Below, piece after piece: positions 9,115 to 18,009 of a DNA stretch of 64,000 bases. The DNA lies in NCBI GenBank assembly GCA_027484825.1, contig JAIXSE010000006.1, forward strand, positions 171,290 through 235,289, in the 5' to 3' direction. The notes under the pieces were generated by a model. The model had not been told where the DNA came from. It worked only from the letters and a program-made list of their open reading frames with translations, and made no database searches. Both the position numbers and the translations under genes were made by a program. The stretch comes from Rubrivivax sp. (GTDB lineage: Bacteria; Pseudomonadota; Gammaproteobacteria; Burkholderiales; Burkholderiaceae_C). The first letter of the stretch is position 1. Each line of letters starts with the position of its first letter.

Positions 9115-9255
9115 CCGCGGTGGAAAGATCCGTTCACGGTTCGTCAACAATCGCCCCGCCGTGCGCGCTGCAAAACCTGGAGATCGTCAACGATCCCGCC
9201 AATGCCTGACAGCCAGGTTCCCGATGCAGCAGGGCCTGGCCCAGGCGCCTGCGGA

Positions 9256-10068
9256 TCAGCGGTGCTTGAACGACGGCGCGCGTTTGGCCAGGAAGGCGTC
9301 CATGCCTTCGCGCTGGTCGTCGGTGCCGAACAGCGCATGGAAGTAGCGCCGCTCCACCGCCACCCCGTCGGTCAGCGGGCCCTGGTAGGCCAGATTGACC
9401 AGTTCCTTGATCAGCATCGTGGAGGGGCCGCTGAACCCGTTGATGGTCTCGGCGGCGCTCAAGGCCTCGCTGATCAACTGATCGGCTGGCACCACGCGGG
9501 AGACCAGCCCGGCGCGCTCCGCCTCCGCCGCATCCATCATGCGGGCGGTCAGGAGCATGTCCATGGCCTTGCTCTTGCTCACTGCGCGCGGCAGGCGCTG
9601 GGTACCGCCGGCGCCGGGAATGATGCCCAGCTTGATCTCGGGCTGACCGAAGCGGGCGGTATCGGCGGCGATGATGAAGTCGCACATCATCGCCAGCTCG
9701 CAGCCGCCGCCGAGCGCAAAACCGGCCACCGCGCCGATCACCGGCTTGCGCACCTGCAGGAGGGTCTCCCAGTTCTTGGAGATCAGGCCGCTTTTGAAGG
9801 CGCTCATGAAGGTGTGCGGCGCCATGGTCGGGATGTCCGCCCCGGCGGCAAAGGCCCGTTCGCTGCCGGTCAGCACGATGCAGCCGATGCCGTCGTCCGC
9901 ATCAAAGGCCAGCAGGGCCCGGCCCAGTTCGTCCATCAGCGGGTCGCTCAGCGCATTGAGCTGCTTGGGCCGGTTCAGGCGGATCAGACCGGTCTTGCGG
10001 TCGCCGCTGCCGACGATCTCCACCAAGATGTTCTCAAAGGCCACGTCGGTGATCGACTGGGATGTCAT
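9256..10068 (-). CDS. Enoyl-CoA hydratase/isomerase family protein
   Basis: The 270-residue crotonase hydrates trans-2-enoyl-CoA esters in beta-oxidation or a related acyl-CoA pathway. The oxyanion-hole region FAAGADIPTM and both catalytic glutamates of true hydratases are visible: one in GFALGGGCELAMMCD, the other in FGQPEIKLGIIPGAGGTQ. The frame continues upstream to 10152, but the ATG ending at 10068 has GGAGA upstream and begins the conserved sequence (ITDVAFENILVEIVG). Neighbours are unrelated, so the pathway is not fixed. PaaF-like short-chain enoyl-CoA hydratase is the nearest guess. Confidence 0.9.
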   Translation of the reverse strand: MTSQSITDVAFENILVEIVGSGDRKTGLIRLNRPKQLNALSDPLMDELGRALLAFDADDGIGCIVLTGSERAFAAGADIPTMAPHTFMSAFKSGLISKNWETLLQVRKPVIGAVAGFALGGGCELAMMCDFIIAADTARFGQPEIKLGIIPGAGGTQRLPRAVSKSKAMDMLLTARMMDAAEAERAGLVSRVVPADQLISEALSAAETINGFSGPSTMLIKELVNLAYQGPLTDGVAVERRYFHALFGTDDQREGMDAFLAKRAPSFKHR

Positions 10069-10151
10069 GGGCTCGTCTCCAGAAGGGGGCGGTGGTCCGC
10101 CTTGGGGGTCATGAATGGCGGCAACTATAGGCCGGACGCCCCCTTCCGGCA

Positions 10152-11609
10152 TCAGACCTGCGCCAACTCGAAGCGCTGCACCGCGCTGGCCAGCACCCGC
10201 GCCTGCTCCCGCAGGGAATGCGCGGCTGCCGTGGACTCTTCCACCAGGGCCGCGTTCTGCTGCGTGGCGGTGTCCAGGCCCACCACGGCGTGATTGACCG
10301 TCTCCACCGCCTTGGCCTGCTCCGCAGACGCCGTGGACAGGGAGCCCAGCAACTCATCCACGTTGCGCACGTCCGCCACGATCTCGGACAGCACGAGGCG
10401 AGTCGCGTCCGCACTGTCCACGCCCGCGGCCACCTGCTCGGAGGAGGTGGCGATCAGGTCCTTGATCTGCCGCGCCGCGTCCGCGCTGCGCTGCGCCAGT
10501 GCCCGCACTTCCGAGGCCACGACGGCAAAGCCGCGTCCGGTTTCGCCGGCACGGGCGGCCTCAACGGCGGCATTCAGGGCCAGGATATTGGTCTGGAAGG
10601 CGATGCCGTCGATGACCGCGGTGATGTCGCTCACGCGCCGTGACGAGTCCGACACCCGCTCCATGCTGGCAGCCAGCGTCTGCACCGCTGCCTCGCCTCG
10701 CGCGGCGCGCTGCGTGGCCTCCCGGGCTCGCTCGGATGCTTCTCGGGAGGTGTCTGCGGATTGCCGCACCGCCTGCGCCAGTTGCTCCACCGACGCCGCC
10801 GTCTGCTGCAGGTTGGCGGCGGCCTCTTCGGTGCGGATGGACAGATCGGAGTTGCCCGTGGCGATCTCGTTGGAAGCGGCGTCCACCGATTCAGCCGCGC
10901 TGTGCACCTGGCCGACGGTGACGGCCACGCTCTGCAGCGCTTCGCTCAGATCGCGGGCCGCCCGGGTGGTCACCGGCACGCGGACTGCCGCAAAATTGAC
11001 CTTGCCACGGGTGCCGACCAGCACCTCGGTGATGGTGTTGAGCTCGGCCATCAATTGCGCGTCCCGGCGCATCTTGACGACGGTGAACAGCTCGAACACC
11101 GTCTGCACCACCACATACGCGGCATGACCCACCACCTGGCCGAAGTCTGGCTTGGTCAGGCAGAACACGCCGAAGCCGGCGGCCTGAAGACGGTCGAACA
11201 CAACGTGATGGACCGCAAAGGCGGCGGCCATCACGAGCACTGGCAACCAATGCCGATAGACCAGCATCAGCGCGATGGAGACAAACACACCGAAGTGATA
11301 TTCGAGGTTGCCCGCGCCCAGATGAATCTGCAGTGCCACCAGGCTGGCCAGCAGCACCGGCAACGCCACCGAATTCAGCCAACTGCCCCGGGCCAGCAGG
11401 AACAGCCCACCGGCAGCGAGAAACAGCGCCAGCCCCCAGCCCAGCGCCAGCCCGAACTGGCCGTACTGCTGGCCCACGGCCAGCACCACCAGGAGCACGG
11501 TGGCGCAGCCGCCCAGCAGGTAGGCGTCGCCGTTGACCCGCAGATAACGAAGCGCCTCGTCCGTGGCGGGCGGCTGAGGGACGGAGGATGTGTGAGGAAC
11601 TGGCTGCAT
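10152..11609 (-). CDS. Methyl-accepting chemotaxis protein, membrane-only sensor
   Basis: The 485-residue chemoreceptor has an N-terminal block of about six hydrophobic segments (residues 28-185) with almost no periplasmic loop, then a cytoplasmic signalling domain. The hairpin tip [19 protein letters not shown] and [15 protein letters not shown] are the CheA/CheW contact motifs. There is no HAMP domain that I can recognise. This design suggests sensing within or near the membrane (redox, oxygen or proton-motive force) rather than of a periplasmic ligand, which is inference. No che genes are nearby, so it is an orphan receptor feeding a pathway encoded elsewhere. Confidence 0.92.
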   Translation of the reverse strand: MQPVPHTSSVPQPPATDEALRYLRVNGDAYLLGGCATVLLVVLAVGQQYGQFGLALGWGLALFLAAGGLFLLARGSWLNSVALPVLLASLVALQIHLGAGNLEYHFGVFVSIALMLVYRHWLPVLVMAAAFAVHHVVFDRLQAAGFGVFCLTKPDFGQVVGHAAYVVVQTVFELFTVVKMRRDAQLMAELNTITEVLVGTRGKVNFAAVRVPVTTRAARDLSEALQSVAVTVGQVHSAAESVDAASNEIATGNSDLSIRTEEAAANLQQTAASVEQLAQAVRQSADTSREASERAREATQRAARGEAAVQTLAASMERVSDSSRRVSDITAVIDGIAFQTNILALNAAVEAARAGETGRGFAVVASEVRALAQRSADAARQIKDLIATSSEQVAAGVDSADATRLVLSEIVADVRNVDELLGSLSTASAEQAKAVETVNHAVVGLDTATQQNAALVEESTAAAHSLREQARVLASAVQRFELAQV

Positions 11610-11772
11610 GACCGACTCGAGGCTGAAAGAAGGGCGACATGCCCTTCATGCAGCCGCCAGTCTGCTGAGCCCTCCGGCGCTACGCCAGTCGCACACCTTG
11701 ATTGCGGCGTGTCGGCAAAACACCTCAATCGGTGTCGGCAATTCGGGTGCAGTGCCTGCGGCGGCGAGCGGC

Positions 11773-11811
11773 GCCCCAATCCGTCGCCCCAAGCCTTCGC
11801 CCCAATCCGTC
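11773..11811. repeat. Three tandem 13-bp repeats
   Basis: GCCCCAATCCGTC, GCCCCAAGCCTTC and GCCCCAATCCGTC lie head to tail, immediately downstream of the stop codon of the minus-strand gene at 11815 and upstream of the chemoreceptor gene. A second pair of direct repeats (GTGTCGGCAA at 11709-11718 and 11732-11741) lies nearby. They may be regulatory for the chemoreceptor, or simply the result of slippage. Confidence 0.5.
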
Positions 11812-11814
11812 GGA

Positions 11815-12228
11815 CTACTCCGTCGGCCGGGACTGCGTCCGGTACTGCGAGCCCGGCGGCGTCCAGAACACCGCGCCAAAGGGCGTCTCCTTCAGGTTCA
11901 CCGGCAGCTCGCGCGCATCCAGCTCGGCACGCAGGCCGTCCAGGCCCGTCTCCGAGGCCATCACATAGCCGGCCTCCAGCACATCGCCGTAGTTGGCTTC
12001 GGTATGGCTGACCGCCAGTTCCACCAGATCGTCGATCGCCTCCGCGCCCAATTCCCAGATGTGCACGTCCTGGTCGGTGGCGAAGGTCTTGATGCGCCAG
12101 GCCTTGCCATCGGCGGCGAAGAACTGGATGGTGTCGAAGACGTCTTCCGTGGCGGGGGCTTCGGTGTTGTTCAGATAGCTGCTCTGGATGGACAGCTCGA
12201 ACAGGATGAGTTGGTGGGAGGCGGACAT
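11815..12228 (-). CDS. Hypothetical protein, 137 aa
   Basis: I do not recognise this family. The protein is soluble and acidic, with no signal peptide or membrane segment, and begins MSASHQLILFELSIQSSYL. It has mixed alpha/beta character (FDTIQFFAADGKAWRIKTFA, then HIWELGAEAIDDLVELAVSHTE). Codon use is like that of neighbouring core genes and the start codon is well placed, so it is probably real. It is monocistronic, with 205 bases to the chemoreceptor start and 93 bases from the DUF3108 gene. Confidence 0.7.
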   Translation of the reverse strand: MSASHQLILFELSIQSSYLNNTEAPATEDVFDTIQFFAADGKAWRIKTFATDQDVHIWELGAEAIDDLVELAVSHTEANYGDVLEAGYVMASETGLDGLRAELDARELPVNLKETPFGAVFWTPPGSQYRTQSRPTE

Positions 12229-12321
12229 GACGGGATGCTACGCCACCGGCCAAGTCGGCTGGACCGGCCCCGATCGGCGCGGCTGCGCCAGGAGTCCGCT
12301 TGCCCCAGGCGCGTTGCCGGG

Positions 12322-13488
12322 TCAGGAAGCGCCAGACTGCGCAGGGACCGAGGGGGCCGCGGGGGTCGAGGGGGTCGCGGAGGACCCTGAGGCCGCTGGC
12401 GCAGGCGCGGGCATCGCCTGCAGCGGCGCTTCCTTCAGCGTCAGGTCGATGTAGCTGCTCCCGGCTTTGCGGCGGTCCTGCCAGATGCGGATGCGCACCG
12501 GCAAATACTGCAAGGAAGGCGCCAGCCACATCTCGGTCTCCATGTCGCCCCAGGTATCCGTCATGTCGGAGTCCACATGCCAGGCCTCCAGCGGGCCCAT
12601 GGGCGTGTCGACCGTTTCCGTGGTGCCGCGCACCATATAGCGCCAGAGATGGACGCGTCGCGGCAGCGCCAGCGACAGCTGCACCAGCCAGCCCGGCTGC
12701 GCCGTTTGCCGACCGGTCAGGAACATCCAGGTCAACTGCACGAACTGGCTGGCTGCATCCTGGGTGGCGTCGTCCCGCGGCACACGCTGCCCGTTGCCCA
12801 GCACCACACCGCCGTCGTCGAACAGCAGCGACACCCGTCGATTGCCACCGGCCAGACCGCCATTGACCTCATCAAAACGCCGCGGCATCAACCCGTCCGG
12901 GCCGATCATGCCGTCGCTGCTCAGCCGCCGGGTCATGAGCGGCGCAAACGAAGGACCGATGCTCGCCTCCAGATGCACCTGGTAGTGCGCCCCATCCCGC
13001 AGCCACTGCACGCGCGCCTGGCCGTAGACCGGGCCGCGGTAATTGCCGGTGAGCTGGTAGTGCATCTCGGTGGACAGCGGCCATTCCATGCCGGGCTGGT
13101 AGTCGCCCGGGGTCTCCGGCAACTGCAGCGCGACCGGCCCCTGCAGAGCGTCCACCGGCGGGGGCGTTGCCGGCGAAGGGGTGTCGGCGCGCGGCAAGGG
13201 GGACGGGGTCGTTCCGGTGGGCGCCGTCAGGCCGGGTTTGGCCTTGACCGGATCGGGCCCCGGTGTCCCTTCATTCCCGCGCGGACGGGTGGCCATCGGC
13301 GGCGGCGGCGCAGCGGGCTGCAGCGCTCGCACAAACACCGCCTGGATGCGATCCGGCTCGGGGGTCTCAGGGGTCCATTGACCCAGCCACTGCTGCGCGC
13401 CCCCCAACAGGGCCAGATGCAGCACCAGCACCAGCAGCGTCAGCGCCGCCAGGGTCGCGACGCGACGTCGGCTCAACCGCCCAGCCAT
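12322..13488 (-). CDS. DUF3108 domain-containing membrane-anchored protein
   Basis: The 388-residue protein has one N-terminal membrane segment (residues 10-33, VATLAALTLLVLVLHLALL), a Pro/Ala/Thr-rich periplasmic linker (about residues 55-115) and a C-terminal DUF3108 domain (about residues 130-355, with MHYQLTGNYRGPVYGQARV, YQVHLEASIGP and WLAPSLQYLPVRIRI). The short TM plus proline-rich linker resembles TonB-type anchoring, but no TonB C-terminal domain is present. Function is unknown. It overlaps the end of the M61 peptidase gene by 16 bases, which suggests co-expression. Confidence 0.85.
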   Translation of the reverse strand: MAGRLSRRRVATLAALTLLVLVLHLALLGGAQQWLGQWTPETPEPDRIQAVFVRALQPAAPPPPMATRPRGNEGTPGPDPVKAKPGLTAPTGTTPSPLPRADTPSPATPPPVDALQGPVALQLPETPGDYQPGMEWPLSTEMHYQLTGNYRGPVYGQARVQWLRDGAHYQVHLEASIGPSFAPLMTRRLSSDGMIGPDGLMPRRFDEVNGGLAGGNRRVSLLFDDGGVVLGNGQRVPRDDATQDAASQFVQLTWMFLTGRQTAQPGWLVQLSLALPRRVHLWRYMVRGTTETVDTPMGPLEAWHVDSDMTDTWGDMETEMWLAPSLQYLPVRIRIWQDRRKAGSSYIDLTLKEAPLQAMPAPAPAASGSSATPSTPAAPSVPAQSGAS

Positions 13489-15209
13489 GCACGCCGCAGG
13501 CTCTGCGCACGGGCAGGCGCCTTGTCGAGCACACCCAGGCAGATCGGCCGGGCCAGACTGTCCTGCATCGGCAGGGACAGGGTCAGGTTCAGCATGCGCT
13601 GGTCACGCGACACCAGCAGCGCCAGCGACTGCGGATGCTGCGCATCGAGCGTGAGCATCAGATCGTCCAGCTTGTGCACCCGCCAGCCGTTGCAGGCCAC
13701 GATCTCGTCGCCCGCGCTCAGTCCCGCAGCCAGACCCGCGCCTTCCAGCAGCACCTGCTTGACGATCAGGCCGCCGTCGGTCTCCTGCACCCGCAGGCCC
13801 AGTCGCTGGGCCAGGGTGGGCTTGTCGTGAGTCCAGCGCACGCCCAGGCGCTCCAGCAGCGGCGGCAGCGGCAGGTCGTCGCAGCCGCTCACCCATTGCT
13901 GCAGCAGCTGGGCCACCGCTTCTCCACCCAGCTCGGCCACGCGGCTGAAGAGGCGTTCCTCGCTCACCGGGCCGCCGGCAGTCTCGCGCCACAAGGCCCG
14001 CATCAGCTCGTCCAGCGAGCTGGCGCGCTCGGCGCTGCGCAGGGTCAGGTCCAGCGCAAGCGCCACCATCGAGCCCTTGGCGTAGTAGCTCACCAGCGCA
14101 TTGGGGGCGTTTTCGTCCTGGCGGTAATACTTGGTCCAGGCCTCGAAGCTGGACTGGGCCACGCTTTGATGCTTGCGACCCGGCGCGCCCAGCACCTGGG
14201 TGAAGGTCTGGCCGATCAGCTTCAGGTAGCGCGGCTCGTCGATCAGGCCGCTGCGCACCAGGAAGAGGTCGTCGTAGTAGGAGGTGAAGCCTTCGAAGAA
14301 CCACAGCAGACGGGTGTAGTTCTCCTGCTCGTAGTCGTAGCGGGCAAAGACGTCCGGACGCAGCCGCTTGACGTTCCAGGTGTGGAAATACTCGTGGCTG
14401 ATCAGGCCCAGCAGCTTCACATAGCCGTCGGTCATCTCCGGCTGGCCCAGGCGCGGCAGGTCCCGCCGCGCCGCGATCAGCGCCGTGCTGGCGCGATGTT
14501 CCAGGCCGCCGTAGCCGTCATCGACGGCATTGAGCAGGAACACATAACGGTCCATCGGTGGCCGGGTCTTGGGGCCGTGCCAGAAATGGATCTGCGCTTC
14601 GCAGATGCGCTGCGCGTCCTTGAGCAGGCGGTCGCCATCCATCACCGGCAAGGCCCCGGAGACGACGAATTCATGCGGCACGCCGCCCGCCACGAACTCA
14701 CCGCGCCAGAAGCGACCCAGTTCAAAGGGGTGGTCCACCAGTTCGTCGTAGTCGGCTGCTTCCCAGAGCCCGTTGTCGCTGCGGGTCATGGCGGTCGCCA
14801 CCTCCCAGCCGGTGGGCAGACCCACCAGTTCCAGGCGGTGCACCAGCGATTCCTTGCCATGTGCCCGCAGACACAAGCTGGTGGGATTGAAGAAACCGCG
14901 CTGCGCATCGAGGAAGGCCGCTCGCACCGAGGTGTCGAAGGCATAGACCGGATAGGTCACCACCAGGGCGCCGCGCCCGCTGCAATCGAACTCCCAGCGG
15001 TTCTTGGCCGTCTGGTGCGCGGTGATCTCGCGGCTGCCCTGACGGGCCGTGACCGCGCCGAGGTTACGAGAAAACTCCCGCACCAGATAACTGCCGGGGA
15101 TCCAGACTGGCAGGCTCAGCACCTGACGCTCGGCGGGGGCGGGCACGGTCACACTCACCTCGAAGCGGTGGGCATGCAGGTCTGCAATGGCAATGCGGTA
15201 CTGGATCAT
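13473..15209 (-). CDS. M61 family metallopeptidase with PDZ domain (glycyl aminopeptidase-like)
   Basis: The 578-residue protein has the M61 N-terminal domain (SLPVWIPGSYLVREFSRN), the GGLEHR motif (about residues 234-239), the zinc motif HEYFH (H272, E273, H276) followed by the third ligand in FFEGFTSYYDD (about E306), and a C-terminal PDZ domain (about residues 480-560, LAAGLSAGDEIVACNG). M61 enzymes release N-terminal Gly or Ala from peptides. No signal peptide is seen, so it appears cytoplasmic. All catalytic residues are intact. It overlaps the DUF3108 gene downstream by 16 bases. Confidence 0.93.
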   Translation of the reverse strand: MIQYRIAIADLHAHRFEVSVTVPAPAERQVLSLPVWIPGSYLVREFSRNLGAVTARQGSREITAHQTAKNRWEFDCSGRGALVVTYPVYAFDTSVRAAFLDAQRGFFNPTSLCLRAHGKESLVHRLELVGLPTGWEVATAMTRSDNGLWEAADYDELVDHPFELGRFWRGEFVAGGVPHEFVVSGALPVMDGDRLLKDAQRICEAQIHFWHGPKTRPPMDRYVFLLNAVDDGYGGLEHRASTALIAARRDLPRLGQPEMTDGYVKLLGLISHEYFHTWNVKRLRPDVFARYDYEQENYTRLLWFFEGFTSYYDDLFLVRSGLIDEPRYLKLIGQTFTQVLGAPGRKHQSVAQSSFEAWTKYYRQDENAPNALVSYYAKGSMVALALDLTLRSAERASSLDELMRALWRETAGGPVSEERLFSRVAELGGEAVAQLLQQWVSGCDDLPLPPLLERLGVRWTHDKPTLAQRLGLRVQETDGGLIVKQVLLEGAGLAAGLSAGDEIVACNGWRVHKLDDLMLTLDAQHPQSLALLVSRDQRMLNLTLSLPMQDSLARPICLGVLDKAPARAQSLRRAWLGG

Positions 15210-15346
15210 GGAGACAAGCCTACCAAGGCTTGAGGCCCATCGACGCCGCCTTGGGCGCCTGTCGCTCTATTTAAGGGGGGTGTCCCCAAGGCGACGATGC
15301 GCTGTCACGACAGACCTTGGGGGGAGAGAGGGCTGCCCAATACGCT

Positions 15347-15793
15347 TCAAAACAGGGTCGCCTGAGCGGCGAGGAAGCAGCACAGCGCCGCCACCACGCT
15401 CAGCCGGAACCGCAGCGTCAGCCAGGCGCCCGCGCCCATGGCCGGATAGAGCCGACGATCCACCAGATAGCAGACGATGAGCATCACGCCCTGGACCACC
15501 AGACCGGCGTCCGGCTGCATCATCGAGCCGATCCAGGCGACCAGCGACGGCACCACGCCCCACACATACGGGCTGGGCGATGGGATGGACTGCCGAAACG
15601 CCAGGCCCCAATGGATGGCGCCCAGGAAGGACACGATCACCGCCGCATAGTTGATCAGCCCGCGCACGGCGTAGACATGCGCCTCGTCCCGCACCAGCCA
15701 GGTCAGGATCGTGCCCAGCACGAAGGGAATCAGCCCCGCATAGCCCAGCCTCAGGGCGACAGGGTTGGGAGGAAGCACGGTGCGGTCGTTCAT
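15347..15793 (-). CDS. DUF3429 family membrane protein
   Basis: The 148-residue integral membrane protein has about five hydrophobic segments and begins MNDRTVLPPNPVALRLGYAG. The blocks LGYAGLIPFVLGTILTW and VSFLGAIHWGLAF are typical of DUF3429, a family of unknown function in Proteobacteria. The frame extends upstream to 15901, but that part is non-conserved and runs toward dsbC, so I chose the ATG ending at 15793. It follows dsbC by 49 bases and may be co-transcribed. Confidence 0.85.
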   Translation of the reverse strand: MNDRTVLPPNPVALRLGYAGLIPFVLGTILTWLVRDEAHVYAVRGLINYAAVIVSFLGAIHWGLAFRQSIPSPSPYVWGVVPSLVAWIGSMMQPDAGLVVQGVMLIVCYLVDRRLYPAMGAGAWLTLRFRLSVVAALCCFLAAQATLF

Positions 15794-15842
15794 GGGTCCA
15801 AAGAGCGGGAAGAGGGGCGTGGGCTTGAAGCGGCGCTGGGGA

Positions 15843-16574
15843 TCAGGACTTGGCGGCGCCAGCGGTCTGGCTTTGCAGACGCTGCTCCAGTTGGTCGGCA
15901 CTCAGGGCGCCCGGAGCGCGGGTGCCGTCCTCGAAGACGATGGCCGGCGTGCCGTTGACCTTGAGCTTGCGGCTCAGTTCCAGATTGCGGTCGATCACGC
16001 TGGCGTCGCACTTGCCGTCCGGGCGGGGAAGCGTCACGCCGCTGATCATCCAGTCGCGCCAGGCGGCGGTGCTGTCCTTGGCGCACCAGGCGGCCTTGGC
16101 CTTGTCGGGGGAGTCGCCACCCAGGATGGGGATGACGAAGGTGTAGACGGTGACGTTGTTGACGGCCTGCAGCGACTGCTCAAAGCGCTTGCAGTAGCCG
16201 CAGTTCGGGTCGGCGAAGACAGCGATGCGGCGCTTGCCGTCGCCCTTCTTCCAGACGATGGCGTCCTTCAGCGGCAGGCTGGAGAAATCCACCATGGTGA
16301 TCTTGGTGATGCGGTCCTGCGTCAGGTTGCGACGGTTCTTGAGGTCGAGCATCTCGCCCTCGATCAGGTATTGGCCGCTGGCATCGGTGTAGCGGATCTC
16401 GCTGCCGATGCGCACTTCCCACAGGCCCGGGATCGGCGTCTGGCGGACTTCGTCCAGCTTGATGTCCTTGGGCAGCGCGGCGCCGAGGTTCTTGCGGATG
16501 GTGTCTTCGTTGGCTTGCGCAGTGCAGCCCATCATCGCCAGCGCAGCGGTGACCAGGGTGACGGAGAATTTCAT
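15843..16574 (-). CDS. dsbC: Thiol:disulfide interchange protein DsbC
   Basis: The 243-residue periplasmic disulfide isomerase has an N-terminal signal (MKFSVTLVTAALAMMG, probably cut after AQA), a dimerisation domain (about residues 22-85) and a thioredoxin-fold domain with the CGYC active site (C125, C128) and the cis-proline motif NGTPAIVF. A structural cysteine pair lies at AAWCAKDS and GKCDAS. DsbC shuffles wrong disulfides in secreted proteins and is kept reduced by DsbD. The frame continues upstream to 16739; the ATG ending at 16574 is chosen because it begins the signal peptide and is preceded by GGAACCCGAC. Confidence 0.95.
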   Translation of the reverse strand: MKFSVTLVTAALAMMGCTAQANEDTIRKNLGAALPKDIKLDEVRQTPIPGLWEVRIGSEIRYTDASGQYLIEGEMLDLKNRRNLTQDRITKITMVDFSSLPLKDAIVWKKGDGKRRIAVFADPNCGYCKRFEQSLQAVNNVTVYTFVIPILGGDSPDKAKAAWCAKDSTAAWRDWMISGVTLPRPDGKCDASVIDRNLELSRKLKVNGTPAIVFEDGTRAPGALSADQLEQRLQSQTAGAAKS

Positions 16575-16629
16575 GTCGGGTTCCTTGAGGCTCCGGCAGG
16601 GGCCGAAGTCGGTTGAATCGATGGCCGGG

Positions 16630-17844
16630 TCAATGACCCAGGGCCCGTGCGGTGAGCCACTTCTTGATCGGGCCCGCCCGGTCCACCAGGCGCAGGCCTT
16701 CATTGCGCAGCCGCGCGATGACCGGGGCCTGGCTGGCAAAGCCGCGCAGCAGGCTGTCGGTCAGCTCGCCCATGGCCCAGGTGGGCGTCAGGCGGGCGCG
16801 GGCGTAGCGGCGCAGCAGCTTTTCGTCGTCCAGGGTGCGCCAGGATTCGCGGGCCACAATCACGTCCACCAGCGCCTCGACATCGGCCAGGCCCAGGTTC
16901 AGGCCCTGTCCGGCCAGGGGATGGACCAGATGGGCGGCGTCACCCAGCAGCACCCAGCCGGGGCCGCAGAGGCGATCGGCGCGGGCCAGTTGCAGCGGCC
17001 AGGCCTGGCGTTCGCTGGCCAGGGTCAGGGTGCCGACCTGACCGCCGGTGGCCTCCATCAGGGCCGCTTCGAAGTCGGCGCTGCTGGCGGCCAGCAGGGT
17101 CTGCGCCCGCTCGCGGGGAACGGACCAGACAAAGCCGTAGCTGCGCCCGGCTTCCGGCCGGTCAAAGGGCAGCAGGCCCAGGATGTCGGGGGAGCGGAAC
17201 CATTGCAGCGCCACACCGTGATGCGGCTGGCTGGCCACCACACGGGCGGCGATGCCCAGATGGCCGTAATCGTGTCGCTCGAAGTGCACGCCATGCTGGG
17301 TCTGGGCAGTGGCCGACTCGCGGCCTTCGCACAGGGCTTCCAGCGTGGCCGGCACCGGCGCCGTGACCCGCTGCACATGGGGGGCGAAGCGCAGGGCGGC
17401 ATCGAGCTGGTCTTCCAGCGCGGCGGCGTCCACGATGTGGGCCAACTCGCCCACGCCCTGGTCCCAGGCGCTGAAATGCAGCGAGGCACCGGCGCGGTCT
17501 CCCATCACCCGCATGTCGTGCACGGGGGTGCGGGCGTCTTCCGGCAGCGTGTCCCAGACCCGAAGCCGGTTGAGCAGCCGCACCGACTGGGCGTTCAGCG
17601 CATAGGCGCGCACATCGCTGCCCGGCTGGGTGCTGCGACCGGCCATCGCTGCCGCGGCCGGGCCGTTGGCCAGGCCGGCTTCCGCCGAAGCGCCCGCAAA
17701 ACTGGCAGAACCGCCAGAACCGGAAGCTCCGCCAGCGGCCGGCTTGCCCAGCAGGGCGACACGAAACCCTCTGGCACCCAGCGCCAGGGCCAGGCTGCGG
17801 CCGACGCAGCCACTGCCGCGCACCAGGACGTCGAACTTTTCCAT
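16630..17844 (-). CDS. FAD-dependent aromatic hydroxylase, UbiH/UbiF/VisC family
   Basis: The 404-residue flavoprotein monooxygenase starts MEKFDVLVRGSGCVGRSLAL, where the GxGxxG dinucleotide motif lies at residues 10-15. The second FAD motif is at GWVLLGDAAHLVHPLAGQG. These are the hallmarks of the ubiquinone ring hydroxylases. An Ala/Gly/Ser-rich insertion (about residues 36-68, containing GASGSGGSASFAGASAEAG) interrupts the N-terminal region after the FAD motif. It lies directly upstream of dsbC on the same strand, and its start is 165 bases from divergent ychF. Which ring position it hydroxylates cannot be said. The open frame continues far upstream antisense to ychF, which is an artefact. 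Confidence 0.9.
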   Translation of the reverse strand: MEKFDVLVRGSGCVGRSLALALGARGFRVALLGKPAAGGASGSGGSASFAGASAEAGLANGPAAAAMAGRSTQPGSDVRAYALNAQSVRLLNRLRVWDTLPEDARTPVHDMRVMGDRAGASLHFSAWDQGVGELAHIVDAAALEDQLDAALRFAPHVQRVTAPVPATLEALCEGRESATAQTQHGVHFERHDYGHLGIAARVVASQPHHGVALQWFRSPDILGLLPFDRPEAGRSYGFVWSVPRERAQTLLAASSADFEAALMEATGGQVGTLTLASERQAWPLQLARADRLCGPGWVLLGDAAHLVHPLAGQGLNLGLADVEALVDVIVARESWRTLDDEKLLRRYARARLTPTWAMGELTDSLLRGFASQAPVIARLRNEGLRLVDRAGPIKKWLTARALGH

Positions 17845-17891
17845 GTCGGGGATTGTAGGCAGGGGCTTGAGGGGTGCCGTCGCGGGCCGAT

Positions 17892-17897
17892 TAAAAT
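17892..17897 (+). promoter_or_regulatory. Candidate -10 element for ychF
   Basis: TAAAAT within ATTAAAATG lies 113 bases upstream of the ychF start codon. An imperfect TTGAGG -35 candidate sits upstream with a long spacer of about 19 bases, so this is a weak call. Confidence 0.3.
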
Positions 17898-18009
17898 GTT
17901 GATCTGAAGGTAACCACGGGGCGATGTCATCTCCCGAGGGAGCCCTGTTGCCTGCTGCCCGCTGACTGTCGTGCGGCTGCCGGCCTCCCTGCAATTCCGA
18001 AAGCCCCCC

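Noticed and set aside
13263..15233. 656-codon plus-strand frame opposite the M61 peptidase
   Set aside because: Shadow of a well-supported peptidase; repetitive Gln/His composition.
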